Shown here piece by piece: positions 7,586 to 17,087 of a DNA stretch of 56,469 nucleotides. The DNA lies in contig NZ_JAJAWH010000027.1 in NCBI RefSeq assembly GCF_020531965.1, positions 1 to 56,469 on the forward strand, read 5' to 3'. Within the stretch, counting starts at the first letter, position 1. Each line of letters opens with the position of its first letter. A model generated the notes under the pieces. That model made no database searches. It was not told the DNA's origin and was given only the letters and a program-made list of their open reading frames with translations. The stretch comes from Pseudorhizobium xiangyangii (GTDB taxonomy: Bacteria; Pseudomonadota; Alphaproteobacteria; Rhizobiales; Rhizobiaceae). Made by a program: the position numbers and the translations under genes.

Positions 7586-7942
7586 TCAGGAAGCGGCTGC
7601 TTCCGTCTTAACCGGCTCGCCCTTGACGCGGACTTCGGCCACATAGGCGCGCAGCGCGCGGACCTTAATGCCGTCAGCGATTTCGACTTCGACTTCGGCA
7701 TCGTCGATGACCTTCGTCACCTTGCCTGTGATGCCGCCACCGAGAACAACGTTATCGCCACGGCGGATATTCGTCAGCATTTCCTGGCGCTTCTTCACCT
7801 GGGCGCGCTGCGGACGGATCAGGAAGAAATACCACACCACCATGAGGGGTGCGAAGAGAAACAGCATTTCCATGCCGGATCCCAGCGCGGAACCGCCGCC
7901 CGCTGCGTCGCCGGCCTGCGCGAATGCTTCTGTAATGAACAT
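7586..7942 (-). CDS. yajC: preprotein translocase subunit YajC
   Basis: 118 residues, accessory inner-membrane subunit of the Sec holotranslocon that associates with SecDF. Residues ~25-45 form the single membrane helix (MLFLFAPLMVVWYFFLIRPQR), followed by the conserved QRAQVKKRQEMLTNIRRGDNVVLGGGITGKV. The N terminus (AFAQAGDAAGGGS) is periplasmic. In relatives secDF or secD-secF follows directly; here 187 bases of hairpins follow, then the Mth938 gene, so secDF must be elsewhere in this genome. Confidence 0.95.
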   Translation of the reverse strand: MFITEAFAQAGDAAGGGSALGSGMEMLFLFAPLMVVWYFFLIRPQRAQVKKRQEMLTNIRRGDNVVLGGGITGKVTKVIDDAEVEVEIADGIKVRALRAYVAEVRVKGEPVKTEAAAS

Positions 7943-8135
7943 TGAGAACTCCTCGATTGGCAGGAGCCCCTACGCCCCCATTTGCAAGTGGCCGGAATAT
8001 AATTGCGATCCCTCCGAATGCAACCGAAACAGGACGTTCGCCGTACCAAATCCACGGGTCTCCACCTTTTGCAGAGGAAATAGCCATGGTAACCGGCTTT
8101 ATCATGCCCACAGGGCGTCTCGAACGGAGGAAACC

Positions 8136-9005
8136 ATGGATCCGGAGCTCAACCAGCGCCTGCTTGTCGAGGTAAAACGGTTGGCGGATGCGCTGGACCG
8201 ACTGGCCGGCCCGCCGCCTGCGGTCAACGACTGGTCTTCGGCCGACTGCTTTGTCTGGGTGCCGGCGAACCAACGCCTTCAGCCCGTGCCTCGGCCGAAC
8301 CGGGTGGCTCTATCGCTGATCCGCGGTGTCGATCATGTGCGCGATATCCTGCACGAGAACACGCTGCGCTTTGCAGAAGGCTTTCCCGCCAACAACGTAC
8401 TCCTCTGGGGCGCCCGCGGGATGGGGAAGTCCTCGCTCGTCAAAGCAGTCCACGAGGATGTTCGCGCCTCTGCCGGCGCTTCGCTGAAACTCGTGGAGGT
8501 TCACCGGGAGGACATCTCCTCCTTGCCCGCGCTTCTGGATATCCTGAAAATCTCTGATCAGCGCGTCATTCTGTTCTGCGACGACCTCTCCTTCGACCAC
8601 GACGACACCGCCTACAAGTCGCTGAAAGCCGCCCTGGACGGCGGGATTGAAGGCAGGCCGGACAATGTTCTTTTCTATGCCACGTCCAACCGCCGCCATC
8701 TGCTGCCGCGCCACATGATGGAGAACGAGCAGTCGACCGCCATCAATCCGTCGGAAGCCGTCGAGGAAAAGGTTTCACTGTCGGACCGTTTCGGGCTGTG
8801 GCTCGGTTTCCACAAGTGCAGCCAGGACGACTACCTGACGATGATCGACGGCTATGCCGACCATTTCAATCTCGGCCTAGAGCAGAAGGCATTGCACCAC
8901 GAGGCGTTGGAATGGGCGACCACGCGGGGCGGCCGATCGGGTCGCGTGGCCTGGCAATATATCCAGGACCTCGCAGGACGCCTCCGGATTCCGCTGAAGC
9001 GCTAA
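8136..9005 (+). CDS. DUF815 AAA+ ATPase
   Basis: 289 residues. Walker A is GARGMGKS at residues 92-99. Walker B is VILFCDDLSFD around 144-154. NVLFYATSNRRHLLPRHM is a sensor-1-like block. This set defines DUF815, a widespread AAA+ family of unknown substrate. ATG 8136 is preceded by GGAGG, so the longer in-frame upstream extension (from 7668) is not coding. In rhizobia it regularly neighbours yajC and the LysM/M23 gene, as here. Confidence 0.93.
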   Translation: MDPELNQRLLVEVKRLADALDRLAGPPPAVNDWSSADCFVWVPANQRLQPVPRPNRVALSLIRGVDHVRDILHENTLRFAEGFPANNVLLWGARGMGKSSLVKAVHEDVRASAGASLKLVEVHREDISSLPALLDILKISDQRVILFCDDLSFDHDDTAYKSLKAALDGGIEGRPDNVLFYATSNRRHLLPRHMMENEQSTAINPSEAVEEKVSLSDRFGLWLGFHKCSQDDYLTMIDGYADHFNLGLEQKALHHEALEWATTRGGRSGRVAWQYIQDLAGRLRIPLKR

Positions 9006-9011
9006 AAACGA

Positions 9012-9037
9012 AAAAGCCCGGGCAAAGCCGGGCTTTT
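9012..9037. terminator. bidirectional intrinsic terminator
   Basis: AAAAGCCCGG-GCAAA-(G)CCGGGCTTTT between the convergent DUF815 and LysM/M23 genes. Confidence 0.9.
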
Positions 9038-9061
9038 CCTACTTCCCTGAGACGCAATACT

Positions 9062-10612
9062 TTATTCAAGGAAAGTGATCGGGTTGACCGGGGTCGCGTC
9101 CTTGCGGACTTCGAAGTGAACCTGCGGGCGCTTTGCCCCGCCGCTCATGCCGGAGTTTGCGATTGTCTGACCGCGGGTGACCTTCTGGCCGCGCGAGACG
9201 CCAAGGCTCGCCGCATTGCCGTAGACGGTGACCTTGCCATCGTCATGACGGACCAGAACAGTGTTGCCGAGTTGCTTCAGCCCATTGCCCGCATAAATGA
9301 CGACGCCGTTCTCGGCAGCCTTGATCGGCGTACCTTCGGGAACCGAGATGTTGATACCGTCATTGCGGTTGCCATCGACATTCTGGCCAAAGCCGGCGAT
9401 GACCGCACCGCTGACCGGCCAGCGATACTTGTCGATCCCGGTGGACTGCGGCGCGATCGACGTTACGTCGGACTTGGCCGCGGCCTCGGATACGGACGCA
9501 GTTTCAACGGGCTGCGTGGCGGCCGGCGCAGGTTTAGCCGGAGCTGCCGCTTGCGCGGCCTGAGGCGCTGCCGCCTGGACCGGAGGCTTCGCGGGAACCG
9601 AGGCCGTCTGGACCGGATCGGGAGCAGCAGGTACGGCCGAAGGGTTCAGATTGAGGACCTGCCCCACCCGGATGCCTTCGTTCGCCAGGCCGTTTGCGGC
9701 CTTCAGCTGATCCACCGACAAACCGTTCTTACGGGCGATCTTGGTGAGCGTATCGCCAGGCTTGACGGCGTAAGTGCCGCCTGCGCCGGCTGGCGGCGTA
9801 AGCTTGGCTGCCTCGGCCTGGCCCTTGTCACGTGCACCGTTCGGCAGAACGGCAACCTTCTGTTCCTGATTCTGAACCGGCGCGGGCGCCTTGTTCTGGA
9901 GATCGATATCCCCGGCAGCGACCTTGGCCGAGTTGCTGGCAGGACCGAATGTCGGAATGACGACCGACTGGCCGGCAACGAGCTTGCCGCCGTTTGCCCG
10001 GAGGATTTCCTTTTCCGGCACGCCGTAGCGCTGCGACAGGGTGGAAGCCGATTCGCCAGCCTTCAGGGCCACCCTCGGCGCGTTCACCGTGGACCAGCCG
10101 GAAGTCTTGCCGACCGTCCCGGTGGTGATGTTGTCGGCCTGAGCCTGCCTTGCCGGCGCGACTGCGCCTTGCGAGCTGGACGGGAAAGGCTGCGCCATTG
10201 CCTGCTGACGGTTGGAAAGGTCCCCGCCTGAGCTTGGACCGTTTCCACCGGGAGCTGCGAGTTCTCCCCGCTGGACGGCGGCCGGCGCTGAGGCCGAACG
10301 TGCCGGCGACGCATAGCCACCACCCGAGGACGGGTAAGGCTGGTTCATCGCCTGGTTCTGATTGCCGTAACCGCCGGCAGGGGCGGACGCCATGCCATTG
10401 TTCATATCGCCGCGAGGCATGGGAGCCTGCCCGTACGCACCACTACCCTGCCGCTGCGGGATAGAGGCCGTGGTCAGATTATCCGTATCCGAAAACAATC
10501 CGGAGAAGCGGGTAGCATCCGAACTGCAACCAGTGGCTACACTGGCGAGCAAGACGGCACCTGCAATCCGGAGAAGTGATTTACTGGACTTGAGCGAACT
10601 CTTGATACGCAT
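9062..10612 (-). CDS. LysM/M23 lipoprotein, DipM/NlpD-like division factor
   Basis: 516 residues. A lipoprotein signal is present (LLRIAGAVLLASVATGC, lipobox Cys at about residue 29). A long Gly/Pro/Ala/Gln-rich spacer follows. LysM 1 is at about 185-222 (LSQRYGVPEKEILRANGG). LysM 2 is at about 280-323 (YAVKPGDTLTKIARKNGLS). The C-terminal LytM/M23 domain occupies about 410-516. In that domain the first zinc ligand region reads NDGINI instead of HxGxD, and the second reads VHFEVR instead of HLHFE, so zinc binding appears lost. This is the state of NlpD/EnvC/DipM proteins, which activate amidases during division rather than cutting wall themselves. An inverted repeat lies just before the start codon. 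Confidence 0.88.
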   Translation of the reverse strand: MRIKSSLKSSKSLLRIAGAVLLASVATGCSSDATRFSGLFSDTDNLTTASIPQRQGSGAYGQAPMPRGDMNNGMASAPAGGYGNQNQAMNQPYPSSGGGYASPARSASAPAAVQRGELAAPGGNGPSSGGDLSNRQQAMAQPFPSSSQGAVAPARQAQADNITTGTVGKTSGWSTVNAPRVALKAGESASTLSQRYGVPEKEILRANGGKLVAGQSVVIPTFGPASNSAKVAAGDIDLQNKAPAPVQNQEQKVAVLPNGARDKGQAEAAKLTPPAGAGGTYAVKPGDTLTKIARKNGLSVDQLKAANGLANEGIRVGQVLNLNPSAVPAAPDPVQTASVPAKPPVQAAAPQAAQAAAPAKPAPAATQPVETASVSEAAAKSDVTSIAPQSTGIDKYRWPVSGAVIAGFGQNVDGNRNDGINISVPEGTPIKAAENGVVIYAGNGLKQLGNTVLVRHDDGKVTVYGNAASLGVSRGQKVTRGQTIANSGMSGGAKRPQVHFEVRKDATPVNPITFLE

Positions 10613-10618
10613 GACTCG

Positions 10619-10646
10619 ACCTAACGTGACGCAACCATCGTTAGGT
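10619..10646 (-). promoter_or_regulatory. inverted repeat in the leader of the LysM/M23 gene
   Basis: ACCTAACG (10619-10626) / CGTTAGGT (10639-10646), perfect 8-bp arms with a 12-base loop. The proximal arm is six bases from the ATG and includes the AGG of the ribosome site. It could limit translation or bind a regulator. Confidence 0.45.
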
Positions 10647-10748
10647 TCATTAAAGCGCGTTAGTCTTACTGGCGGGTTAAGGCACCGCTACTGAATTTGA
10701 TTTTTTTCTAATTTGGTAACCATGCGACGTGCTGGAGCAGCCGCCATG

Positions 10749-11402
10749 TCAAAGTGCTGCGGCAATCCGGGGAACGAGCGGCAGGTAAGGCACGGTGAAA
10801 AGATCTTCGCGATCGAACCGGCTGCCCGTCTTCGTCAGCCGCACCATCAGGCACGTACCGTCTTCCTGAATCAGCGGCGCAATCATGGCGCCACCGGACA
10901 CGAGCTGTTCGGCATAGAAACGCGGCATCGCTGTGAATGCGCCGGTAACCAGTATCCGATCGAATGTGCCCTCGCCCGGCATCCCGTTGATGCCGTCCGC
11001 CTGACGAACCACCACATTGCGCAGGCCGAGCTTGTCCATGCGACCCTGGGCGCCGGTGGTCAGCGTCTTGTACCGGTCAACCGTCAGCACCCGCTCGGCC
11101 ATCCGGCCCAGCACTGCCGCCGTGAACCCGCTACCCGTGCCGATATCGAGCACGCGCTGCCCGGGCTTGACCTGCAAGCGATGGAGAAGGCGCACCGCAA
11201 GGTCGGCTCCCTCCATGAAGGCACCGCAATCGATCGGAATGGTTCGGCTGGAATAGGCGTCCTCGGCGGCCGACGGCGGCACGAAGAGAGACCGCTGTGT
11301 CTGTTCGACAGCCGTCAGCAGGTCGAGATCGGAAATGCCTTCGGACCGCAGACGCAGCACGAGTGCGGCAAACCCTTCCTTCTCGACCATACCGGACTTC
11401 AA
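10749..11402 (-). CDS. pcm: protein-L-isoaspartate O-methyltransferase
   Basis: 217 residues. It repairs isoaspartyl residues in aged proteins by SAM-dependent methylation of the free carboxyl. The SAM-binding motif I is [19 protein letters not shown]. The PCMT substrate region [12 protein letters not shown] corresponds to the conserved IGxGQTISQP block, here altered. [17 protein letters not shown] is motif II/III-like. It overlaps surE by four bases (ATGA), the classic surE-pcm pair. A second, more diverged homologue is at 32572-33225. Confidence 0.92.
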   Translation of the reverse strand: MKSGMVEKEGFAALVLRLRSEGISDLDLLTAVEQTQRSLFVPPSAAEDAYSSRTIPIDCGAFMEGADLAVRLLHRLQVKPGQRVLDIGTGSGFTAAVLGRMAERVLTVDRYKTLTTGAQGRMDKLGLRNVVVRQADGINGMPGEGTFDRILVTGAFTAMPRFYAEQLVSGGAMIAPLIQEDGTCLMVRLTKTGSRFDREDLFTVPYLPLVPRIAAAL

Positions 11403-12175
11403 TCGGCCACTCCGAATCCAAGCGCTTCCGCAACACGATCCTGTACCGAATAGTCTGTAAGGTCCAGCTTAAGCGGCGTCACTGAAATCTTGTTGTGCTT
11501 CAGCGCGTGGATGTCCGTGCCTTCGCGGAAATGACCGAGCCGCTCACCGAAGCGGAGCCAGTAGTAAGGCAGACCGCGGCCATCCCGGCGCGCATCGATC
11601 GTCAGGCCAAAATCCAGCTTGCCCTGGGATGTCACCTGGACACCCTGCACGTCCTTGGGTTCACATTTCGGGAAGTTGAGGTTGAGAAACGTGCCGTCCG
11701 GCAGTTCCACGTCGCTCAGCTTGCGGATCAGATCGGGAGCATACGCTTCCGCAACTTCCCACGGCACCACGCGACCGCCATCCTCGTCATGATGGTAGGC
11801 CTGGCTCAGCGCAAACGAGCGGACCCCCTGCAGCGTGCCCTCTATGGCACCGGCGATCGTGCCAGAATAGGTGACGTCATCGGCCATGTTGGCACCGGCA
11901 TTGACGCCTGACAGAACCAGATCGGGCTTCTCCGGAAGCACTTCGCGGATGCCCATGATGACGCAATCCGTTGGCGTGCCGCGCAGCGCAAAATGCTTTT
12001 CGCCCACCTTGCGCAGCCGCAACGGATCGGAGAGCGTCAGCGAATGGGCAAGCCCGCTCTGGTCCGTTTCGGGTGCGACGATCCAGACGTCGTCCGTGAG
12101 TTGGCGCGCGATCCGTTCAAGCGACGCCAAACCCTCGGCATGAATCCCGTCGTCATTGGTGAGCAGGATGCGCAT
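11399..12175 (-). CDS. surE: 5'/3'-nucleotidase SurE
   Basis: 258 residues. A metal-dependent nucleoside monophosphate phosphatase linked to stationary-phase survival. The N-terminal metal site is [14 protein letters not shown] (Asp8, Asp9), and SGVNAGANM supplies further ligands (Asn). The substrate-side block TPTDCVIMG is also present. It is translationally coupled: its ATG shares one base with the serS stop, and its own stop overlaps the pcm start. Confidence 0.97.
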   Translation of the reverse strand: MRILLTNDDGIHAEGLASLERIARQLTDDVWIVAPETDQSGLAHSLTLSDPLRLRKVGEKHFALRGTPTDCVIMGIREVLPEKPDLVLSGVNAGANMADDVTYSGTIAGAIEGTLQGVRSFALSQAYHHDEDGGRVVPWEVAEAYAPDLIRKLSDVELPDGTFLNLNFPKCEPKDVQGVQVTSQGKLDFGLTIDARRDGRGLPYYWLRFGERLGHFREGTDIHALKHNKISVTPLKLDLTDYSVQDRVAEALGFGVAD

Positions 12176-13458
12176 CAGGCCGCACGCTCAATCTTCGTAA
12201 GGCCACCCATGTAAGGCAGCAGTGCATCAGGCACGGTGATGGAGCCATCCTCGTTGAGATAGTTCTCCATCACAGCAATGAGGCAGCGGCCGACCGCGGT
12301 GCCTGAACCGTTCAGCGTATGAACGAACTTCAGAGCCTTGTCGTCCTTGCCGCGGTACCGGGCGTTCATCCGACGCCCCTGGAAATCGCCGCAGACGGAG
12401 CAGGACGAAATCTCGCGATAGGTATTCTGGCCGGGCAGCCACACCTCGATGTCATAGGTCTTGCGGGCGCTGAAACCCATGTCTCCGGCGCACAGCGTCA
12501 TGGTACGGAAATGCAGGCCGAGGCGCTTCAACACGGTCTCGGCGCACTCCGTCATGCGCTCATGCTCGGCAATGGAGCTATCGGCATCGGTGATGGACAC
12601 CAGCTCGCACTTCCAGAACTGGTGCTGGCGCAACATGCCGCGGGTATCTCGGCCGGCCGAACCGGCTTCCGAGCGGAAGGACGGTGTCAGCGCGGTGAAG
12701 CGCAGCGGCAGCTTGTCCTGTTCCAGCGTTTCGGCCGAAACCAGATTGGTGAGGGTGACTTCCGCAGTCGGGATGAGCCAACGGCCGTCCGTCGTCCTGA
12801 AAAGGTCTTCCGCAAACTTCGGAAGCTGACCGGTACCGTACATGGCTTCGTCGCGGACCATCAGCGGCGACGACACTTCCGTATAGCCATGCTCCATGGT
12901 GTGCAGGTCCAGCATGAACTGGCCAAGCGCACGTTCGAGCCTGGCCAGCGGACCGGTCAGAACCGTGAAGCGGGCACCCGAAAGCTTGGCGGCGCGCTCG
13001 AAATCCATGTAGCCGAGGGCTTCACCAATCTCGTAGTGCTCCTTCGCGGGATGATTCCAGCCCGGCCTTGTGCCGACGACGTGCTTGACGACGTTGTCAG
13101 CCTCGTTCTTGCCCTCCGGCACATCATCGAATGGAATATTGGGAATGCGCGACAGCGCGTCTTCGAGCGCGGCGACCGCTTCCCGATCTTCCTGCTCCAG
13201 TCCCGGCATGGCGTCCTTCAGCGAAGACACTTCGGACTTCAGCCTGTCGGCCAGTTCGGTATTCTTCTGCGCCATCGCAGCGCCGATTTCCTTGGAGGCG
13301 GCGTTGCGGCGCGACTGCATGTCCTGCAGCCTCTGGATCACGGAGCGGCGTGTATCGTCCAGACCGAGCAGCGTGGCTGCCAAAGGATCGGCACCCCGCT
13401 TCTTCAGCGCTTCGTCTAGAACGTCCGGATTGTCACGGATCCACTTGATATCGAGCAT
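12175..13458 (-). CDS. serS: seryl-tRNA synthetase
   Basis: 427 residues, class II synthetase charging tRNA-Ser. The N-terminal coiled-coil arm that grips the tRNA long variable arm spans about 30-110. Motif 2 reads [20 protein letters not shown]. The serine-site TAEVTLTN block and the motif 3 segment [18 protein letters not shown] are present. Start ATG 13458 ([15 protein letters not shown]) is the family start; an upstream in-frame extension is not needed. It is first of the serS-surE-pcm coupled unit. Confidence 0.97.
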   Translation of the reverse strand: MLDIKWIRDNPDVLDEALKKRGADPLAATLLGLDDTRRSVIQRLQDMQSRRNAASKEIGAAMAQKNTELADRLKSEVSSLKDAMPGLEQEDREAVAALEDALSRIPNIPFDDVPEGKNEADNVVKHVVGTRPGWNHPAKEHYEIGEALGYMDFERAAKLSGARFTVLTGPLARLERALGQFMLDLHTMEHGYTEVSSPLMVRDEAMYGTGQLPKFAEDLFRTTDGRWLIPTAEVTLTNLVSAETLEQDKLPLRFTALTPSFRSEAGSAGRDTRGMLRQHQFWKCELVSITDADSSIAEHERMTECAETVLKRLGLHFRTMTLCAGDMGFSARKTYDIEVWLPGQNTYREISSCSVCGDFQGRRMNARYRGKDDKALKFVHTLNGSGTAVGRCLIAVMENYLNEDGSITVPDALLPYMGGLTKIERAA

Positions 13459-13512
13459 TGTCACGGGCCTTTCGAGCGGAACGCAGCACGGTCGCACGCA
13501 AGGCAGAAGGAC

Positions 13513-14337
13513 CTAGGCCTTGTCCGTTTCGGCAAGGTCCGACGCGGCGGATTCGGCGACAGCTTCCTCGGCACGCTTGCGCTCGACGAGTCGCGCGGCA
13601 TAGATGGCGATTTCGTAGAGAAGGATGGTTGGTATAGCAAGACCGATCTGGGAGAGCGGGTCAGGCGGCGTCAGCACAGCCGCCACCACAAAGGCGATGA
13701 CAATCGCGAACTTACGCTTTTCTCGTAGCCAGTCGCTGGTGAGCAGGCCGACACGCGCCAGAAGCGTGGTCACGACCGGAAGCTGGAAAACCAGTCCAAA
13801 CGACAGAACCAGCGTCATGATCAGGCTGAGATATTCCGAGACCCGCGGCAGGAGCGAGATCGCCATCTCTCCGTCTTCCGGCGCCTGCTGCATGGAGAGG
13901 AAGAACCACATCACCATGGGCGTGAAGAAGAAATAGACCAGCGCGGCGCCCAGCAGGAACAGGATCGGCGAGGCGATCAGGAACGGTATGAACGCTGAGC
14001 GTTCGTTCTTGTAAAGGCCCGGAGCCACGAACTTGTAGATCTGCGAAGCGATGACCGGAAAGGCAATCACAACCGCGCCGAACATCGCCACCTTCACCTG
14101 CGTGAAGAAGAATTCCTGAGGCGCCGTATAGATCAGCTCCGACTTCGTTACGTCGAGCCCTGCCCACATGACGGCCCATTTGTAGGGAACCACCAGCAGG
14201 TTGAAGAGATCCTTGGCGAAGAAGAAGCAGCCGATGAATGCCACGAAGAACGCACCCAACGACCACATCAGCCGGGTGCGCAGTTCGACCAGATGCTCGA
14301 TCAGCGGCTGCGGCTTGTCCTCGATGTCACCGCTCAT
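13513..14337 (-). CDS. tatC: Sec-independent protein translocase TatC
   Basis: 274 residues, six predicted membrane helices. TatC recognises the twin-arginine signal together with TatB in the inner membrane. Family features are HLVELRTRLMWSLGAF near the N terminus, FFTQVKVAMFGAVVIAFPVIASQIYKFVAPGLYKNER in the first periplasmic/TM2 region, and a charged cytoplasmic tail. The start overlaps the tatB stop by four bases. At least one likely Tat substrate (the CpdB-like protein at 46201) is in this window. Confidence 0.97.
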   Translation of the reverse strand: MSGDIEDKPQPLIEHLVELRTRLMWSLGAFFVAFIGCFFFAKDLFNLLVVPYKWAVMWAGLDVTKSELIYTAPQEFFFTQVKVAMFGAVVIAFPVIASQIYKFVAPGLYKNERSAFIPFLIASPILFLLGAALVYFFFTPMVMWFFLSMQQAPEDGEMAISLLPRVSEYLSLIMTLVLSFGLVFQLPVVTTLLARVGLLTSDWLREKRKFAIVIAFVVAAVLTPPDPLSQIGLAIPTILLYEIAIYAARLVERKRAEEAVAESAASDLAETDKA

Positions 14338-15014
14338 GCTTCATCCTTCGGAGTCTCGGTCTTCTTGCTGGCGCGCTTGCGAGGTGCAGGCGCCGCCGCA
14401 GATGTTGCGACCTCATCCGCCTTCTTGACGGAGGACGTACGCGTTCGTGCCGGCTTGGCAGCCTCAGCCACAGGAGTATCCGCCTTGGCGGTGCTGGCGC
14501 TTGCTCTCTTGCGGGCCGGCGTTGCGGCCTTTGCGGCCACTCCCTGCCCGCCAGCAACCGCGGATGGCGTGGCCATCAGCGGCGGCGTGGACGGCAGGCT
14601 CATCGACGGCTGCGGCACAGTAAACGGCGCTGGCTGCTCGGCGGGCTTCACGCCCTCGATGGCCTCCTGCGCCTCCACGTCGACCTTCGCGGTCACCGGA
14701 GCCTTGTCGACGCGGGTCGACTTCTCCAGATCGCTGCGAATATCCTGCCCCATCTGCCTCAACGGATTGATGGCATCGCGAAGTGCGCTCGAGGGATTGA
14801 GCTTCTGGGCATCCGCAATCGTCTTGCGGACCTCGTCCATCTCAGTCTCCCGCAACGCTTCATCGAACTGCGTCCGAAACTCTCCCGCCATCTTACGCAG
14901 ATTAGCGGTCATCTTTCCGAACGCCCTCAACATCGGCGGTAGATCCTTCGGACCGACCACCACAATGAGGACGATGCCGATCACGAGAAGCTCGGTCCAG
15001 CCGATATCTAGCAT
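14334..15014 (-). CDS. tatB: Sec-independent protein translocase TatB
   Basis: 226 residues. The N-terminal membrane helix (IGWTELLVIGIVLIVVVGPKDLP, with the E-x-LxVxxVAxxVxGPxxLP-type hinge) and amphipathic helix (LRAFGKMTANLRKMAGEFRTQF) are typical. Residues ~100-226 are a long low-complexity Ala/Pro/Lys tail with repeated A-R-K-R-A blocks, longer than in enteric TatB but common in rhizobia. Middle gene of tatABC. Confidence 0.95.
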   Translation of the reverse strand: MLDIGWTELLVIGIVLIVVVGPKDLPPMLRAFGKMTANLRKMAGEFRTQFDEALRETEMDEVRKTIADAQKLNPSSALRDAINPLRQMGQDIRSDLEKSTRVDKAPVTAKVDVEAQEAIEGVKPAEQPAPFTVPQPSMSLPSTPPLMATPSAVAGGQGVAAKAATPARKRASASTAKADTPVAEAAKPARTRTSSVKKADEVATSAAAPAPRKRASKKTETPKDEA

Positions 15015-15044
15015 TCAAGCAGGCTCCTGGAAAACCCGGCCTTA

Positions 15045-15251
15045 TCAGGTCCGGGTCGTTTCCTTGTTTTCTTCGGACTTGTGCTCCACCGTCTTCGACG
15101 TATCGGAAGCGTCATCCTCGCTGATGCCCTTCTTGAAGCTCTTGATGCCCTTGGCAACGTCGCCCATCAATTCCGGGATCTTGCCTCGGCCGAACAGTAC
15201 GAGCACGATGACCAGTACGATCAACCAGTGCCAAACACTAAAAGAACCCAT
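15045..15251 (-). CDS. tatA: Sec-independent protein translocase TatA
   Basis: 68 residues. One membrane helix ([22 protein letters not shown]) with the FGRGKIPEL hinge and the amphipathic helix [15 protein letters not shown], then an acidic/basic tail. TatA oligomers form the transport pore. I start at ATG 15251; an in-frame GTG one codon earlier is equally near AGGAG and cannot be excluded. Confidence 0.96.
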   Translation of the reverse strand: MGSFSVWHWLIVLVIVLVLFGRGKIPELMGDVAKGIKSFKKGISEDDASDTSKTVEHKSEENKETTRT

Positions 15252-15519
15252 CACGCCAACTCCTAATTGCGTTTGACTTCGATGTATGACGTTTGCCCGG
15301 ACTTTTCAAACACCAATATGTGCTGGTGATAGCTTATCGCGAGTAACTTCGGTGAGATCTACCGGACACAGGTCTGCCCTAACACGCCCCCTTGCGGATT
15401 TCATGGCCAAATACGGCCAATTCCGGGAGTTTTGGGAGGCCGGCAAATCACCGTGAGACAATAGAGCGTCGACACCGACGTCCCTGCGGCATAACGCGCA
15501 CGTCTTGTACAACGTCAAT

Positions 15520-16242
15520 TCAGTCCTGCTCCTCGCCGCTCGGCGCGAGGAGCCCCAGCTCTTCGAGATCCATCTGCGTGATCGGATCCTCGTCCTCTGC
15601 AAAATCGTCCGACATGCCCGGAAGCGGGACCTGGAAATTCGGAGGGATACGGCCCGACAGCAAGCCCGCTCCCTTGAGTTCCTCCAGCCCCGGCAGGTCG
15701 CGCAACTCTTCGAGGCCGAAATGATCAAGAAAATCCGGAGACGTGCCAAGCGTTACGGGGCGACCTGGTGTCCGGCGCCTGCCACGGAAGCGAACCCAGC
15801 CCGCCTCCATGAGCACATCGAGAGTTCCCCTCGATGTCTGGACGCCGCGAATGTCCTCGATCTCCGCCCTCGTCACCGGCTGGTGATAGGCGATGATTGC
15901 CAGTACTTCCAATGCTGCGCGGGACAGCTTGCGGGCTTCGTTCTCGTCCTTGCGGATTACGAAAGAGAGATCGGCAGCCGTGCGGAAGGCCCACCGATCA
16001 CCGCTGCGGACGAGGTTCACGCCACGCGACGCGTAGACTTCTGCAAGCCTGTGCATGACGCTCGGTACATGCGTTCCACGCGGCAGGCGTTCGGCAAGGA
16101 AAGCCTCGGAAACAGGCTCCGCGGATGCGAATACCAGCGCCTCCGCGAGGCGCTCAATCTCGGCCTGCGAGAAGGTCTCGCCCGAGGCATCTGCCGGATC
16201 CTGCTGGCCTGCAGGGCGCTCATCCCGATCAGAAACCGTCAA
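15520..16242 (-). CDS. scpB: segregation and condensation protein ScpB
   Basis: 240 residues. ScpB is the winged-helix (kite) partner that binds ScpA and SMC in the condensin complex. The ERLAEALVFASAEPVSEAFLAE and LEVLAIIAYHQPVTRAEIEDIRGV blocks are diagnostic. The best start is TTG 16242, within the end of scpA, because GGGGAGG lies six bases upstream and the upstream in-frame stretch is scpA shadow. Overlap with scpA is 14 bases. The C terminus is acidic. Confidence 0.93.
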   Translation of the reverse strand: MTVSDRDERPAGQQDPADASGETFSQAEIERLAEALVFASAEPVSEAFLAERLPRGTHVPSVMHRLAEVYASRGVNLVRSGDRWAFRTAADLSFVIRKDENEARKLSRAALEVLAIIAYHQPVTRAEIEDIRGVQTSRGTLDVLMEAGWVRFRGRRRTPGRPVTLGTSPDFLDHFGLEELRDLPGLEELKGAGLLSGRIPPNFQVPLPGMSDDFAEDEDPITQMDLEELGLLAPSGEEQD

Positions 16243-17068
16243 CCACAACCTCCCCGGCAGCATCCGCCTTGGTGCCGCCGCGCATATAGATCGGCTGGAA
16301 GGCACCCTCCTGCCGGATCTCCAGCTTACCCTCGCGCACCAGTTCGAGCGAGGCTGCAAAGGCGCTGGCCATGGCCGTCACACGATCCGCCGGCGGCAGA
16401 TACGTGAGAAGATATTGCTGCAGGGCCGTCCATTCGCCTATTTCGCCCAGCATCTGCGTCAGCAATGCCCGGGCATCGGCGAGCGACCAGACCTTTCGTC
16501 TTTCGATGGTGACCTGCGTCACCGCCTGACGCTGCCGAAGGTTCGCGTATGCGGAAAGGAGATCGAAGAGATTTGCGTCATAGGCAGACTTGAACCGATG
16601 CGGGATGTGCTCGGGTGCGCCGCGCGCGAAGACGTCCCGTCCCAGCCTGTTGCGGTTGACCAACTGTGTGGCCGCCTCGCGCATCGCCTCAAGCCGCTTC
16701 AGGCGGAACGCGAGCGTTGCTGCCATTTCCTCGCCGGTCGGACCGTCGTCCCCCTTCGCCTGCTGCGGGATCAGCAGCTTCGACTTGAGGTAGGCAAGCC
16801 ATGCGGCCATGACGAGGTAATCAGCGGCAAGCTCAATTCGCACGCGCCGGGCGCTGTCGATGAATTGCAGATACTGCTCAGCAAGCGCCAGGACCGAAAT
16901 CCTGGCGAGATCGACCTTCTGCACCTTGGCGAGGTGCAGAAGAAGATCAAGCGGCCCTTCAAAGCCGCCAACATCGATCAGCAGCTCCGGATCGTCGGCA
17001 GACTTCTCCGGCGCGTCCTGCCAGAGCTTGTCCATCGGAATGGCGCCTTGCGCGATGTTCATTGCCAT
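16229..17068 (-). CDS. scpA: segregation and condensation protein ScpA
   Basis: 279 residues, the kleisin of the SMC-ScpAB condensin that compacts and segregates the chromosome. The kleisin N-terminal block is VGGFEGPLDLLLHLAKVQKVDL, followed by ISVLALAEQYLQFI and LAADYLVMAAWLAYLKSKLLIP. The C-terminal winged helix is near VTAMASAFAASLELVREGKLEI. ATG 17068 has GAGG five to six bases upstream; the longer in-frame extension would run into nagZ. Confidence 0.95.
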   Translation of the reverse strand: MAMNIAQGAIPMDKLWQDAPEKSADDPELLIDVGGFEGPLDLLLHLAKVQKVDLARISVLALAEQYLQFIDSARRVRIELAADYLVMAAWLAYLKSKLLIPQQAKGDDGPTGEEMAATLAFRLKRLEAMREAATQLVNRNRLGRDVFARGAPEHIPHRFKSAYDANLFDLLSAYANLRQRQAVTQVTIERRKVWSLADARALLTQMLGEIGEWTALQQYLLTYLPPADRVTAMASAFAASLELVREGKLEIRQEGAFQPIYMRGGTKADAAGEVVVDGF

Positions 17069-17087
17069 TCCCACCTCTTGCACCAGA

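Noticed and set aside
8798-10231. 477-residue open frame on the plus strand opposite the LysM/M23 gene
   Set aside because: Antisense shadow; the minus strand encodes a signal peptide, two LysM and a LytM domain.
12319-13419. 366-residue open frame on the plus strand opposite serS
   Set aside because: serS motifs on the other strand are complete; this frame has no family features or ribosome site.
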